Shown here in pieces: positions 33,560 to 45,734 of a stretch of 64,000 bases of DNA. The DNA is from Heterodera schachtii (Eukaryota > Nematoda > Chromadorea > Rhabditida > Heteroderidae): the NCBI GenBank assembly GCA_023374025.1, contig SIJG01000005.1, positions 3,507,966 through 3,571,965 on the forward strand, read 5' to 3'. The stretch's first letter is position 1. Each line of letters starts with the position of its first letter. Made by a program: the position numbers and the translations under genes. The notes under the pieces were generated by a model that did not search any database, had not been told where the DNA came from, and saw nothing but the letters and a program-made list of their open reading frames with translations.

Positions 33560-35240
33560 AAACCTTAATTTTATTAATTATACAAACCAATTTTTGTGTT
33601 GGCGGCGAAAGAATTCTAAGCCGGAAAATCGGCACCAGGAATTTCCCGAAGAAAAACTCGCAAAAATTGACGTAATAAAAAATGATGGGATACCGGTGCT
33701 AAAAAATGCCGGATTGCGGGATTCAGGTACGCCTCTATCGGCACCATGGTTTGACAAAATAGGGGTATTCATTGTCTGCTTTGTAATATTTTAGCAGGTG
33801 GAATATCGGAGTCCGATTGGCAAAAAATTGGCCCCATTTTGTTGCAGACTGTGGCTTAGTAAATGTTATATAATTCTAATGTATTTTCTTTTCGTATACA
33901 TATACATATTTTATAAAAATATAAAATAAGAAAAAAATCTATAATTTATCTCGGATAAATAAGGGGGGTGGGGTGGTGTGGCAGGCATTAACTCGATTCG
34001 ATTAACGCGTCATTTGCAACGTAACAATGTTATTGTTATCATTAAAATATTTTAAACCATTAAGTATAGTGAAACCATTAAGTATATGGCTATAGAATTC
34101 TTTCTTAGAAATTTCTGCTCGCCTGCAAAATTTCAAAATTTTTGTTCAAATTATCATTCTTTTTAAGATTAATTATACTAAAATATTTGATTTTAAATAT
34201 ATAGTTTCATACAGCATGCTTTAGTTGATCAGGCAACTGATTGTGTTACGTAATTATTCTCAAATCAACAGATCCAACAGGGGCATGTTCTCGTCCTATG
34301 CAACTTTTCGTTGCTCAAACCCAAAACTTGTATTTCACAAGCCGCAATAATTTTTTTTCCTCCATTCATATCCATCTCGCAAAACTAAATCAGTCCCTTT
34401 TGTTGTGCGATCAGCTTGTGGATAAACCCTTTCGCAGGTGATCGCCAAAAATATCAGCAGCAACTTTCCGCCGCCGTCGGCAAAAAGCAATTTGTGAATG
34501 CCGTCTGTCCCTCCCCGTCGGTAAAAAAAACTAATCTGTGAATTCTGTCTGTCCCTCCGCCGCTTGGCAAAAAACTAAATTGTGTAAAATGACTTTAGCA
34601 ATGAAGTTTTTTTCAAATTAGGAGCTCAAAAAATAGTAAAAATAAATAAACTTCCATTCACTGTCGTAATGTCCAATTGTCCGCTTCTGTCTAAATGACT
34701 TCATTGTCCAAATGTCCACTGACGAAATGACTACTGTTCAAATTTCCTGTCATTTTTCTCTCAGCTGTTTAAATTCTCAATACGACGGCATCAGACAGAC
34801 CAAAAAAGAGAAAAAAAATTATATTTATCAGTTACAAATCGCATAACCGAGGTAAGAAATACACAATCTATTACAAAATTATAGAATCTTTATTCTTTTT
34901 CTCTTTTTCACTCCTTTTTTGCTGTTTTTTGCTTTCTTCTCCTTTTGCTCATCACCATAAAATGTCTAATTCGTTCGCTATTTTCTCATTGTAATCTTTC
35001 GTTGATTTCGATTTGGCATTTTTCATCTTTCCATGGATTTGTTCTATGATGCCAATTTCTCTTTTAATTGGCGACTCTAAACAGTGAAAGTTTATTCTCG
35101 TTATAAAAAATTGAAAATTCCTTTTTAAATTTTATTCCCAATTAAGTTACAAATATTTTTTAAATAAATCTTTCTTCCCCATTTTTCTTTTTCAATTTTC
35201 CATTTTCCACATTGTCCTCCCCCCTTTATTCATCAATTAG
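33560..35240. other. Intergenic region before family member 5A
   Basis: 34480-34580 repeats gtctgtccctcc and ccgtcggt words. 34615-34850 carries tgtcc-type word repeats and is duplicated at 41045-41350. 34870-35240 is the 3' flank shared with 42740-43310. No exon recognised. Confidence 0.5.
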
Positions 35241-37470
35241 AATTTAGGATGAATGACTTTGTTTCTTTTTCGCTCCGCCGCTTTTTCCTTTCTTGGCACT
35301 TTCTCCGTTCACTTTTTTGGTCCCCATTTTGCTGTCATTGGAACTTTGGCTGGCCTCGGCATTTTGCGGCTTTTTGTTTGCGGATTTTCGATGCTTTTTC
35401 CCACTTTTTGCATTATTTTCAACAGCAGGTGCTTCTTCCTTTTTTTCCTCATTCAATTCCCACATTTTGTCAAATTGCTCCTCATTTAGTGATGGTCTGT
35501 TGGAATAGTCTTCCCAAAGTTTGCTCGTTTCTTCATTCGTGAAATTTTTTGGATTTGGCGGTTTCACTGTACCTCCACCGTTTTCAAATTCTTGCCATAG
35601 TTTATCCATTGATTCTTTATTCTTAAGTGATTTTTGTCTGGCCATTTCAGTACGCTGTAAAAACGTGTTAAAAGCCGAATTTTTCAAAATAAGGATAAAC
35701 GGAATGCCAAAAGGGATGGGGAGGGACAGTACCAAAAACTTGTAAATGTTTTGTCAAGTGTACGGTATCAACCACTGTTCTAACCTGTCTCTGGCGGTTT
35801 TGACTTGCGCTTCTGTCCATTTTGGCATTTTGTCCACCATTTGTTTGGTCTGCTCGGCTTTCAGCTTGTCGGAATTTTTCACCCAAATTTTGACTTGTTT
35901 CACCACGATGACTACCAGTGCCATTCCTACGCCTTGGCCTTGGGGAATTCATTTCCATTGGCATTTTGTCTTTCATTCGTCCGCCTCTCCCATTTGGCAT
36001 TTTATCATTAAAATTTCGTTTGAGTGCCATTGAGTTCGCGTTTTGTTGTTGTTCAACATAGTCTTCGGTATAAGATTTTGATGTGAGATATTTCTTATTT
36101 TCAATTAATTTCTGAATTGGATGATCCAATTTTACTGGACCGATGAATGGTGACAGAAAACCGAAAATTACATTTTAAAGGAAATGATTTAACTTATCCA
36201 CACATTAAGATGGTCACAATCCTTTAATTTCTTATTTTTTCCGATTTTCGACCCCTCCCCCCGCCCGTTCCCGACTTTAGTTAGACTATTATTGCCTGAA
36301 TTTGTTCTGGTCTGTACGGCTTTGGTTTGACTGGCGGCTGCCTAATGCCCAATTTAAAACCAGGCTCATTCGTATTTTTCGCATAGCTGATGAAATCTTA
36401 AAATTTAAGTGTTTATGATTTTGCCGAATTTTCCTTGCAAATTTTAGCTGGGCCTTTTTTGACCCAATAGACAAAAAAAAAACTTAAAATTTCGAATATA
36501 GCCACAAAAATTTATAGAACCTAAATTCGTAATTTTATATAAGCTTGGAAACCAATTATCAATTTTACCCCCAATCGCTTCTTCGGAATGAGTTCGCGAG
36601 AGTGATGACGTTCTGTTTGCATACTCATACGGATTAACGGGTGCCGCCGATGTTCGTGGCGTTGAATTTTTTGCCCGATTTCTTGGCACTTTTTGCCGTT
36701 GCCATTGCGGCGACGGTATTTGTTGCCGTCGGCTGCTCCCACCACCGCCGCGCATCACCTGTGCCGGCGCGGAGTTGTTGGAGCTTGTATTTGGTCTGGA
36801 GAAGCAAACGCCGCCAAACGCAACGTCCCACAAAAACAACGAGCAAATGATCAAAAATTTTTGGTAAATCAACATTTTCGACGCTATTGATGCGACCAAT
36901 TTGTAGACACAAAATAGATCGCTTGAAAACAATTAAAAATATAATTTTTATTGGAAATTTAATTATAAGAGAATTGATTTCGAAATTTCATGCTCTCGAT
37001 TAAAAAATAAAAAATAAATAATAAAAAAATTAGACAATTTAGGGATTTAAAATGCCTAATTTTCTGCTGATTTGTAGATTTTCAGAATATTCATAAATAA
37101 TTCAAACCCCGCCCCTCCAAAAAAAACTCCAAAGAATTTTAAATAAAGATAGTGGGAAACTATTTAATTTTAAAACCAGTGAATAATAATAATTAAACAT
37201 ATATTGAAAAAATATATTTTCTATTAAATGATGATAATTCTATAAAAATTTCTCTTAATTTCTTTTTTAATCAATATTATTATTATTATTATGTAATTTA
37301 CACAAAAATTGGATTTACATCAAATAATACAATTTTACAATTATAATGCTAAATAGCATAGACAAGCATACATAAAGCCAACACCAATACAGCAGAGAAC
37401 GCAGATAACTAACGGAAAAGGTAATTAACTGCTAATTACTAGATTTGCAAATTACAAACAAATAAACCGT
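34615..37470. repeat. Segmental duplication, copy A (pair with 41040-45730)
   Basis: Gene 5A, its 3' flank (ccataaaatgtctaattcg block at 34955) and its 5' flank (aatattattattattattat block at 37275, tacatcaaataatacaattt) are matched in order in copy B. Copy B also contains element F5, which copy A lacks. Confidence 0.8.
35244..36875 (-). CDS. Secreted Ser/Arg-rich protein, family member 5A
   Basis: Exons 36875-36569, 36396-36361, 36134-35785 and 35654-35244, phases 1, 1 and 0. Exon 1: signal peptide (LIYQKFLIICSLFLWDVAFGG), mature start GVCFSRPNTSS, a Gly run, a basic stretch and SSLSRTHSEEA. Exon 2 (FISYAKNTNEPG) is short if donor GTTTTAAAT is used; otherwise the frame runs on through GIRQPPVKPKPYRSEQIQ to a stop at 36281. 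Exon 3 is Met/Arg-rich (KMPNGRGGRMKDKMP, SPRPRRR). Exon 4 contains three copies of a Trp motif, MDKLWQEF, TSKLWEDY and FDKMWELN, then a Lys/Ser-rich tail. About 365 residues, disordered, basic, predicted secreted. Compared with copy B, the last 30 codons of exon 3 are read in a different frame. Confidence 0.65.
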
Positions 37471-38020
37471 AAAATGCGCGGCATAACATTTTAAAACATA
37501 TATTTAATTTTTCAAAATTTCAACTGGGGGATTATGACAGAGGGATTATTTTTCAAAACACCTCGTAGACTGGGGGATAATTGGAGACTGCGGGATTAAT
37601 AGAGACTGGGCTATAATTAGAGCATATACGGTAGATCATTTTAGAAAAATTCATAAAAAATATGTCTGTGCATCAGGAATTGCGGATGAAATTGCGATTA
37701 TGGGGGCAAGTAAAAATTGTATAATTAATAATGCTGTAAAAAAATATTTCCAATTGCTAAGCTTTTAGTAATCTTCTGCATTTTGGTCTTTGTTCAATAG
37801 TTTCTCACTTGAATAGTTAATTCCTCTTTTTGAGTTTTTCTTAAAGTCAATTTTTATTACCAACAAAATTTCCACCTTCAAAATTTGAACATTTAATTAT
37901 TTATTTATCGTTAAAAATAGCCTAAAACATTACATGCCTACTTCCAACGAAAGTCTCTTTAAAATGCTGGATTTCCAATTATGGAAATCCGTAATCCGTA
38001 ATTACGGCGATTTTCTCTAT
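36933..38020. other. AT-rich 5' flank of 5A
   Basis: ATT trinucleotide runs near 37275 and the palindrome-free segment around 37550-37620 (gggggataattggagactgc words). No coding sequence. Confidence 0.45.
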
Positions 38021-38021
38021 A

Positions 38022-38705
38022 TAAAAAACGATCAAATGGAAATTTTCAACCAAAAACTGCCCATAACTTTTTGTTAAAGTCAACAGAATTAAACATTTCT
38101 TGGTATCATTCGACAGCCCTAACATTTCTCTATTAGCTCAACTAAATCTCAAAAAATTTGGTCAAGTTTGAGCAAAGTTATGGCTAAAAGTACACAAGGT
38201 ACCAGGTTTTCAGACATTTTTGGCCATAACTTTTTTGAGACCTAACGAAATTTTTGAAATTTTGCAGGCTAATAGAAGACACACAGCGCTATCGAATGAT
38301 ATCAAACTTTCTTAATTTTATTGGTTCTAAGAAAGTTTTGATCAGAATTTTTGATGATCAAAATTTTTTATGTCTAACGAAAAAAAATGTCTGTTATAAA
38401 TTTCTTAGATTTTTTATTTTCTTGTTATTATTTGATAGTTCTATGTGTCCTCTATTAGCCTGCAAAATTTCAAAAAATTTCGTTAGGTTTCAAAAAAGTT
38501 ATGGCCAAAAATGTCTGTAAACCTGGTACCTTGTGTACTTTTAGCCATAACTTTGCTCAAACTTGGCTAAATTTTTTGAAATTTAGTTGAGCTAATAGAG
38601 AAATGTTAGGGCTATCGAATGATACAAAGAATGTTTAATTCTGTTGACCTTAACAAAAAGTTATGGGCAGTTTTTGGTTGAAAATTTCCATTTGATGGTT
38701 TTTAT
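38022..38705. mobile_element. Large palindromic MITE, about 680 bp
   Basis: The left half, ccaaaaactgcccataactt through agcaaagttatggctaaaag and aaggtaccaggtttncag, is repeated inverted in the right half (38520-38705), with arms of about 250 bp. Inner inverted copies of cataacttttttgagacct flank the core. No open frame of weight. Confidence 0.8.
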
Positions 38706-38810
38706 ATAACGACTCAGCACCGAAAAAACCAAATCTGTCTTTGCGTGGTAACTTTCAACTTTACTTATCAAACCAGTCTGTACTGATTCAGCCGACTGCT
38801 GTCTAGGTAA

Positions 38811-38955
38811 GTGTGAATCGAGATCGAGGGTCTAAAATAGTCGCAAGAACCAAATTTTTGGTATTCAGTTTGTTTAAGCCGCAATTCGATGGCGGGCGTT
38901 TAATGTTTGTTTTTTTTTTAATGCTAGAAAACCGATTGTCTCGGTCCCAGGGCTG
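38811..38955. repeat. Direct repeat, left copy flanking the zinc-knuckle exon
   Basis: tgtgaatcgagatcgagggt through aaaaccgattgtctcggtcc recurs at 40709-40843 in the same orientation with a few indels. The pair brackets 1.75 kb that includes the CCHC exon. Confidence 0.75.
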
Positions 38956-39070
38956 GCCGTGATCACGGATCACGGATCACGGGAATCACGGGGGTTTTGG
39001 GGTGCGTGATCACGGATCACGGCTCACGGATTTTTTCAATTTTTCCGTGATTTTGATCCGTGATTGACAT
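38950..39070. repeat. ATCACGG word cluster
   Basis: cacggatcacggatcacggg and related words recur about ten times; the unit is partly palindromic (CCGTGATCACGG). A looser version (gtgaaccgtgaa) lies at 28690. Confidence 0.6.
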
Positions 39071-39186
39071 TTTATATAAGGAATTTTTATTGAGACGAAA
39101 ATAGGAAATTGGTGTGGAGAGAGAAAGTTTTTGAGAAAAAATTAAATAAATAAATTCTTTTTTGTTAAACAACTATCTGTATATAT

Positions 39187-39255
39187 ATTAGTCTAGTGGT
39201 TAAGCCCTCTGTCTTCAATTGTTTGTCCCTTGGGTTCAATTCCCCTTTGGGACAT
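39187..39255 (+). tRNA. tRNA-like sequence, degenerate
   Basis: TAGTCTAGTGGTTAAGCCC is an A-box-like D arm and GGGTTCAATTCCCC a B-box-like T arm, at tRNA spacing. The acceptor stem does not pair, so a tRNA-derived repeat or a pseudogene is more likely than a gene. Confidence 0.35.
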
Positions 39256-39661
39256 TGCATTTTTCATATTTTTTAAATTAGTTTAATTGAAATTAATTAA
39301 AAATAAACTCTTTTACATTAAAATTATTTTTGGTTATTTCGTAATAAAAAAAACAGCTTTCTACCGATTAACACTAACTCAATCCACAATTACTCCACAC
39401 TTTAATTCAAATAAAAGCACAATACAATAAAATTAATCCAAAGCCAACCAAATAATTACAGCCGACAAACACACCAAAAAAAGGAGTCCAACTAACAACA
39501 ACTGAACTGAATGAATGAGGGAAGGGGATAAGTCAATTACGAAATCAATAAGATAAAAGGGGAGACAAAAACAGACATGCACACAAACAAAATGCCATAA
39601 TTATAATAAAATTAAATCATATAACACATCCCCGGCCGCTGACGAGAGGCGTCCCTGCCGA

Positions 39662-40698
39662 TCAGCTGCACATCCCGCATCCGGCTGTCGAAAGGTGATG
39701 TCGTCTGGGATTCAGCACACTGCCATTGCATCGAAGTCCGCGCAATAATGGACGATCACCAGCAGAATGTGAAGTCGGGCCCGGACACGAGGCGGTCAAC
39801 TCGACCCAACCCCGATCAAATGGCACTTTTCTTCGAATCATCCAATGATCAGCCTCCGCTCTAGTTGTCCCAAAACCACTTCTTTGTCGAAAAGAATTCA
39901 AAAATGTTTTCACATTTTTACCAAAATTCGATTGAGATCCGCCACTTGAGACATTTAGTCTGACTTTTTCTCGCTGAACATTTCTGTCCAAATTCATCCT
40001 TTTTCTCTTCAACTCCTCCCCACCTTCCAAAATTTCAATTGTCCCTAATTGAACATTGGGATTTTTGCCCTTGGAAAAAATCCTTCCGCTTTTTCCAAAT
40101 TTGCCACCACCGCCATTTTGCGATTCGAGCTTCTTTCCCACCTGTTCTTTTGGGCCGAACTTTTTGTGCCCTTTCTCACCAGAATTACTTAAAATTCGGT
40201 TCTTTAATTGGGTCGCAATGTTTGATGGTTTCTTTTCAACTTTCTTCTGCTTTCGATCAGAATTTGTCCAACACCTCCTTTTGGTTTCAGAAAATTTGTC
40301 TTTTTTTGGGAATTCCGGCGCTCTTTTAATTTTCTCTTTGCTTTTGGCGCTCGAATTTGGAAAAATTGCCGTATCTTTACTCTCAAATTTCATTGCTTCT
40401 GCCGATTGGACAAAATTTTCGTTTCCATCCTTTTCAGACAAATTTTCCAACTCGGCAGGGCTTATCAAAACGCCACCAACAAAAAGATTTTGAGGTGCCC
40501 TTTCCTGCTGTTCCCCCAAAGAATTTTGACGAACGAAATTAAAAAACGGTGACTGTTTCTGTGGTACTGAGCTGTTGCTATTCTGAGTGCCGGTTTCAAC
40601 GCGACTTCGCTGAGGATGAGGGCATTGTCTCATAAAATGGCCAAACTGGTTACAATTGTAACAACAAACTTGGTCGGAATTTGTGAAATTCTTTTGAG
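39662..40698 (-). CDS. CCHC zinc-knuckle protein, last exon
   Basis: After acceptor TTTTACTTTAG the frame enters in phase 1 and is open for 344 codons. Near its start lies CYNCNQFGHFMRQC, a perfect CX2CX4HX4C zinc knuckle, the type found in retroelement Gag proteins and in cellular single-stranded nucleic-acid-binding proteins. The rest is Lys/Ser/Asn-rich (FPKKDKFSETKRR, NGGGGKFGKSGR) and ends in Cys/Arg/His-rich sequence (GLRCNGSVLNPRRHHLS) that may be read-through past a true splice site. No protease, reverse transcriptase or integrase was seen nearby. It sits between two 140-bp direct repeats, so a Gag remnant of a small LTR-like element and a host gene are both possible. Upstream exons not found. 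Confidence 0.55.
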
Positions 40699-40708
40699 CT
40701 AAAGTAAA

Positions 40709-40843
40709 ATGTGAATCGAGATCGAGGGTCTAAAATAGTCGCAAGAACCAATTTTTTGGTATTCAGTTTGTTTAAGCCGCAATTCGATGGCGTTTAATGT
40801 TTGTTTTTTTTAGTGCTAGAAAACCGATTGTCTCGGTCCTCAT
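40709..40843. repeat. Direct repeat, right copy
   Basis: Partner of 38811-38955, lying ten bases upstream of the zinc-knuckle exon acceptor. Confidence 0.75.
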
Positions 40844-40964
40844 GCAAACCCAACGAAATTGCTTAAATTTTAAAATAAATTGGATTCCTTTGCAACTTAT
40901 TTCATCGTATTTTCAGTATGTTCTCAATACAAAAACTCATCTATAGTTTTTGATTCCGGGCATT

Positions 40965-41275
40965 TGGACAGAAGCGGACAGGACAGTAGACATTACGACA
41001 ATTAATGAAATTTTTACTTATTATAAATTTCTTTAGCAATGAAATTATTTTCAAATTCTTAGGAACTCAAAAAATATCTAGTTTCAATGCTAATTTGTAA
41101 GCAATCCATAATAATAATTAAAGAAAGTTTCGATGCTAAGCAATTTATAACAATAAATAAACTTCCATTCACTGTCGTAATGTCCAATGTCCGCTTCTGT
41201 CTAAATGACTTCATTGACCAAATATCCACTGACGAAATGACTGCTGTTCAAATGTCCTGTCATTTTTCTCTCAGC
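40965..41275. mobile_element. Foldback element F4, arms of GGACA words
   Basis: The left arm ggacagaagcggacaggaca then agacattacgacaatt is inverted at 41172-41215 (tgtcgtaatgtccaatgtcc, gcttctgtc). More gtcc and gacgaaatgac words follow. The right part also occurs at 34665-34745. Ends and target-site duplication not resolved. Confidence 0.55.
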
Positions 41276-41475
41276 TGTTTAAATTCTCAATACGACCGGC
41301 ATCAGACCAAAAAAGAGAAAAAAAAATTATATTTATCAGTTACAAATCAGACAACAGCAGCAAGGGTTTAGCCAGACCCTTGGCTTCGGGGGGGGGGGGC
41401 GGCTGAAGTCAAAAATTCGATTTTTAGGGGTGTATTTTTCGTTTTTTGAAATACAAATTATGGGGTATATGATTT

Positions 41476-42474
41476 GGCGCTATGTAATTTCGACACTGAG
41501 TATTTTCGAAACTAAATAATTTCGACACTACATTTTCGACACAGGGAAATTTCGACACTGAACTATTTCAAAAACTTTCACTGTTTTCCTGCATTTTCGA
41601 CACTGGACCATTTCGACATTGAGTAAATTCGACACTATTGAAAAAATTAGAAAATAATATGAAATTTTTAAAGTGTTAGTATGTATTTATTATAAATTTT
41701 CCTATTTTATTTTATAATTCGTAATTTTTAAAAGGGTAGGTGGTATAACTATGGGTCAAACCCAGTGTCAGTGTTAGACAAAATGATTCATAATGCCAAA
41801 TAGTGATATTTTAGGGCGATAATTCAAAAATATACTGATCAGTGATCACTGCCTTTTTTGCATTGCTTATTTTGATCATCAATTACTCGCAGCATCTCCA
41901 ACTAATCAAACAAAATTTTTATATAAGTTTTTAGAAAAGAAGCGAGAGCTAAAGAATTTGACAATCAAAAAATTGTGAGAATTTCAATCTATTTTGTAGC
42001 TACATTACGTCCTCATCAGTCGTTTACGTGAAAAGGCACTATTATTTGTTTTATACAAGCCGTGTGCAACAATTTCAACCCTGTTCTATAGCGGAATAGG
42101 AAAAAGTGCAACATTTGTCCTGAATGATAATGCTTAAACCTTTTTGATTGCTTACTGAATTAATCCAAGAACTAAAAAATTTGGTATTGACTGTAGCTCT
42201 TCCTGGGCAATACGACGGATGTTTAGAATATTCTTTTACTGTAAATCCGATGGCTTTAGTTCAACCGTTTAGAATGAGACGGAGTTTAATTTAAAATTAA
42301 CTAATTAGAAAAAGAAATAGGGAAATTTTTCATAAATACATACTTACACTTTAAAAATTTCATATTATTTTCTAATTTTTTCAATAGTGTCGATGTCGAA
42401 ATGGTTTAGTGTCGAAAATGCAGGAAAACAGTGAAAGTTTTTGAAATAGTTCAGTGTCGAAATTACCAGCCACG
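41476..42474. mobile_element. Foldback element F5, arms of TTTCGACACTGA words
   Basis: Left end GGCGCTATGTAATTTCGACA, then repeated atttcgacact words and caaaaactttcactgttttc. The inverse arm begins near 42348 and ends GAAATTACCAGCCACG. Exact 8-bp target-site duplication TATGATTT at 41468-41475 and 42475-42482. 999 bp. The interior (41700-42350) has no clear ORF. Confidence 0.8.
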
Positions 42475-43314
42475 TATGATTTACCTACTTCTCATCTTTT
42501 TGCGTTTAGTTATTACAAATTTTAAACTCTTTCTGTCCGTTCATTCAATTCAACAACAAAAATTTTTTTCAAACCCCCTAAGAATTTTTTAGGAAATTTT
42601 CCCCATTTCAACACATTTTTGCTTTTCACATCACCCTGAATTTTCTTCTAAATTTTGATTCTATAATTTTGGAAAATTTGGTCCAATTTCATAAAAATAT
42701 TCATAAATTTTTTTCTTCTACCCTTTCATATTTCTTTTATGTGCTTTTTCTTTTTCTCCTTTTCACTTCTTTTTTGCTGTTTTTTGCTTTCTTCTCCTTT
42801 TACTCATCACCATAAAATGTCTAATTCGTTCGCTATTTTCTCATTGTAATCTTTCGTTGATTGCGATTTGGCATTTTTCATCTTTCCATGGATTTGTTCT
42901 ATGATGCCAATTTCTCTTTTAATTGGCGACTCTGAACAGTGAAAGTTATTGTTGTTGTTTTTTACTATGAGTCAATTTCGTTTTTTAACAGAAAAAATAT
43001 TTTTAATTAATTAAATATTTGTCTGCTTTAATTTTTAAAATATATTTTTTATTGTAAATTTTTACCCAAAAAAATATGTAAAAATATTAACAATATTTTA
43101 AACTAATTTATTTGAATTTTTAATAAATTTCACAAAATAAATTTTCTGCCAGTTACATCTTTTGATTTTCGTTTTCAAAAATTGAAAATTCCTTTTCAAA
43201 TTTTATTTCCAATTCAATTATAAATATTTTTTAAATAAATCTTTCTTCCCCATCTTTCTTTTTCAATTTTCCATTTTCCACATTGTCCTCCCCCCTTTAT
43301 TCATCAAACAGAAT

Positions 43315-45134
43315 TCAGGATGAATGACTTTGTTTCTTTTTCCCTCCGCCGCTTTTTCCTTTTTTGGCACTTTCTCCGTTCACTTTTTTCGTCCCCATTT
43401 TGCCTTCGTTGGAACTTCGGCTGGCCTCGGCATTTTGTCGCTTTTTCTCCGCCGATTTTCGATGCTTTTTCCCAATTTTTGCATTCATTTCCACAGCAAG
43501 TGCTTCTTCCTTATCTTTCTCATTAAAATCTTCCCATAGTTTGTCGAATTGTTTCTCATTTAGTGATGGTGGTCTTTTGCTCCTTTCTTAATTCGTGAAT
43601 TTTTTTTGGATTTAGCGGTTTTACCGTACCTTCATCGTCTTGCAACTCTTGCCATAGTTTATCCATTTCATCTTTTTTCCTAAGTGACTTTTGCCTGTCC
43701 ATTTTAGGACGCTGAAAAAAGTGTTAAAAACCCAATTTTTCAAGAATAGTGTAAATAGAATGCCAAAATGGGAAGGCACAGTACCAAAACCGAAAATGTT
43801 TTGTCAAGTGTACGGTATCCACCACTGTTGTAACCTGTCTATGGCGGTTTTGACTTGCGCTTCTGTCCGTTTTGGCATTTTGTCCATCATTTGTTTGGTC
43901 TGTTCGGCTTTCAGCTTGTCGGAATTTTTTTCGCCTCGAACTTCACCCAAATTTAGGCTTGTTTCACCACGATGACTACCAGTGCTATTCCTACGCCTTG
44001 GCCTTGGGGAATTCATTTCCATCGGCATTTTTTCTTTCATTCGTCCGCCTCTCCCATTTGGCATTTTTTCATTAAAATTTCGTTTGAGTGCCATTGAGTT
44101 AGTATTTTGCCGTTTCTCAACATAGTCTTCGATATTTGATTTTGAAGTGAGGTATCTCTTATTTTCTATCAATTCCTGAATTGGAATATCTTAATGAATC
44201 CAGATTTTCTCTGGGAATGGTGACAGAAAACCCAAAAATCAATTTCGAAAATTCAATTTATGTGGTCCAATTTTTAAAAGTGAGCCTAAATGTTAATATT
44301 TAGTAAAGGAATTTTTTTATTAATACATAAATGATAATTACTTTTTAAGTGATTTATTTTTTTACCAATTTTTTTTCTAAAAACCAATGAAAAATGTTTG
44401 TGTTTTTATCGGTGAAGGTTTTATTTTAAAGAGTGAAACAAAAATTTCATTTTAAAGAAAAGCAATTTAAGTTATCCACATATTAAGATGAGCGCAAAAT
44501 ACTTTAATTTAGAATGTTTCCGAGTTTCGACCCCTCCCCCCGCCCGTTCCCGACTTTAGTTAGACTATTATTGCCTGAATTTGTTCTGATCTGTACGGCT
44601 TTGGTTTAACTGGCGGCTGCCTAATGCCCAATTTAAAACCAGGCTCATTCGTATTTTTCGCATAGCTGATGAAATCTTAAAATTTAAGTTTTTATGATTT
44701 TGCCGAATTTGCCATGCAATTTTCAGCAGGGCCTCGTTTTATACCTAATGGATAAAAAAAATAATAAAAATTCCTTAAATTTCGAATATAGCCACAAAAA
44801 TTTCTAGAACCTAAATACGTAATTTTATATAATCAAAAAAGTCAATTTTACCCTCAATCGGGTCTTCTGAATGGGTTCTTGAGAGTGATGAATGCGGATT
44901 AACCGTTGCCACCGATGTCCGTGGCGTTGCACTCTTTGCCCGTTTCAATTTTTTTCGTTCCCTTTGCGGCGACGGCATTTGTTCTCCTCGGCTGCTTCCA
45001 CCACCGCCGCGCATCAGCTGTGCCGGCGCGGATGAGCTGGAGCTTGTCCTTGGTGTGGAGAAGCAACCACCGCCAAACACACCGTCCCACAAAAACAACG
45101 AGCAAATTAGCAAAAATTGTTGATAAGTCAACAT
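43315..45134 (-). pseudogene. Secreted Ser/Arg-rich protein, family member 5B (broken)
   Basis: Exon 1 (45134-44852) is intact: signal peptide MLTYQQFLLICSLFLWDGVF, then GGGCFSTPRTSSS, RAKSATPRTS and SSLSRTHSED. Exon 2 (44675-44640) and exon 3 (44189-43835, ending VKTAIDR) are present. Exon 3 leaves phase 2 whereas exon 4 (from 43711) needs phase 0 to read MDKLWQEL. In exon 4 an A run is one base longer than in 5A (eight instead of six A, with one T fewer), giving a stop after about 35 codons. The other frame downstream still reads QFDKLWEDFNEKD and the Lys-rich tail to 43315, but contains its own stop upstream. Recent loss, or a product shortened at the C-terminus. Confidence 0.65.
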
Positions 45135-45734
45135 TTAGGCGGGCGCTAACAGTTGTTTCTGATCAAATAAGAGGCACAAAAATAGATCGCTTCAAAAAAA
45201 TAGTTAAAAAATATATATTAAAAGCATAGTTTTTCATTGGAAAAAAAACAATTAAAAGACTACGAAAAGTTTGTCCAGGTTTCCATAAAAACCCAAAAAT
45301 ACCCTCGAGTTTTTAAGTTACTTCTATATGTTATTTAGATTTAATAAAAATACGGCATTTATAAGTTTGTACCAATTTGTGACTTTTGGTGCCTAAAAAT
45401 GGGAGCATTAATTGTTGTTTTTTTCATTTAATTTGATTTAAATAAAGATAGTGAGAAAAAATTTAATTTTAAAATGAGTGAATAATAATTATACATATAT
45501 TGAAAAATATATTTTCTATTAAATGAAAATCTATAAAAAAATTCTCTCAATTTCTTTTTTAATCAATATTATTATTGTTATTATTATCTAATTTACACAT
45601 AAAATTGGATTTACATCAAATTATACAAAATTATAATGCATAAATGACATAGATATGAATACATAAGCGAACACCAATAACAGCAGAGAAGGCAGAAATT
45701 AACGGAAAAAAGTAATTAACTGGTAATTAATGAC

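Larger units (their letters stand above)
41040..45730. repeat. Segmental duplication, copy B (pair with 34615-37470)
   Basis: Blocks 41040-41350 and 42740-45730 match copy A in order. The gap between them is filled mainly by element F5 and its flanks. Confidence 0.8.

Noticed and set aside
40056..40493. Plus ORF opposite the zinc-knuckle exon, rich in Phe/Leu/Pro
   Set aside because: Antisense shadow of a Lys/Glu-rich coding strand.
39662..40633. Full retrotransposon
   Set aside because: Only a zinc knuckle is present; no protease, reverse transcriptase, RNase H or integrase motif was found on either strand nearby.
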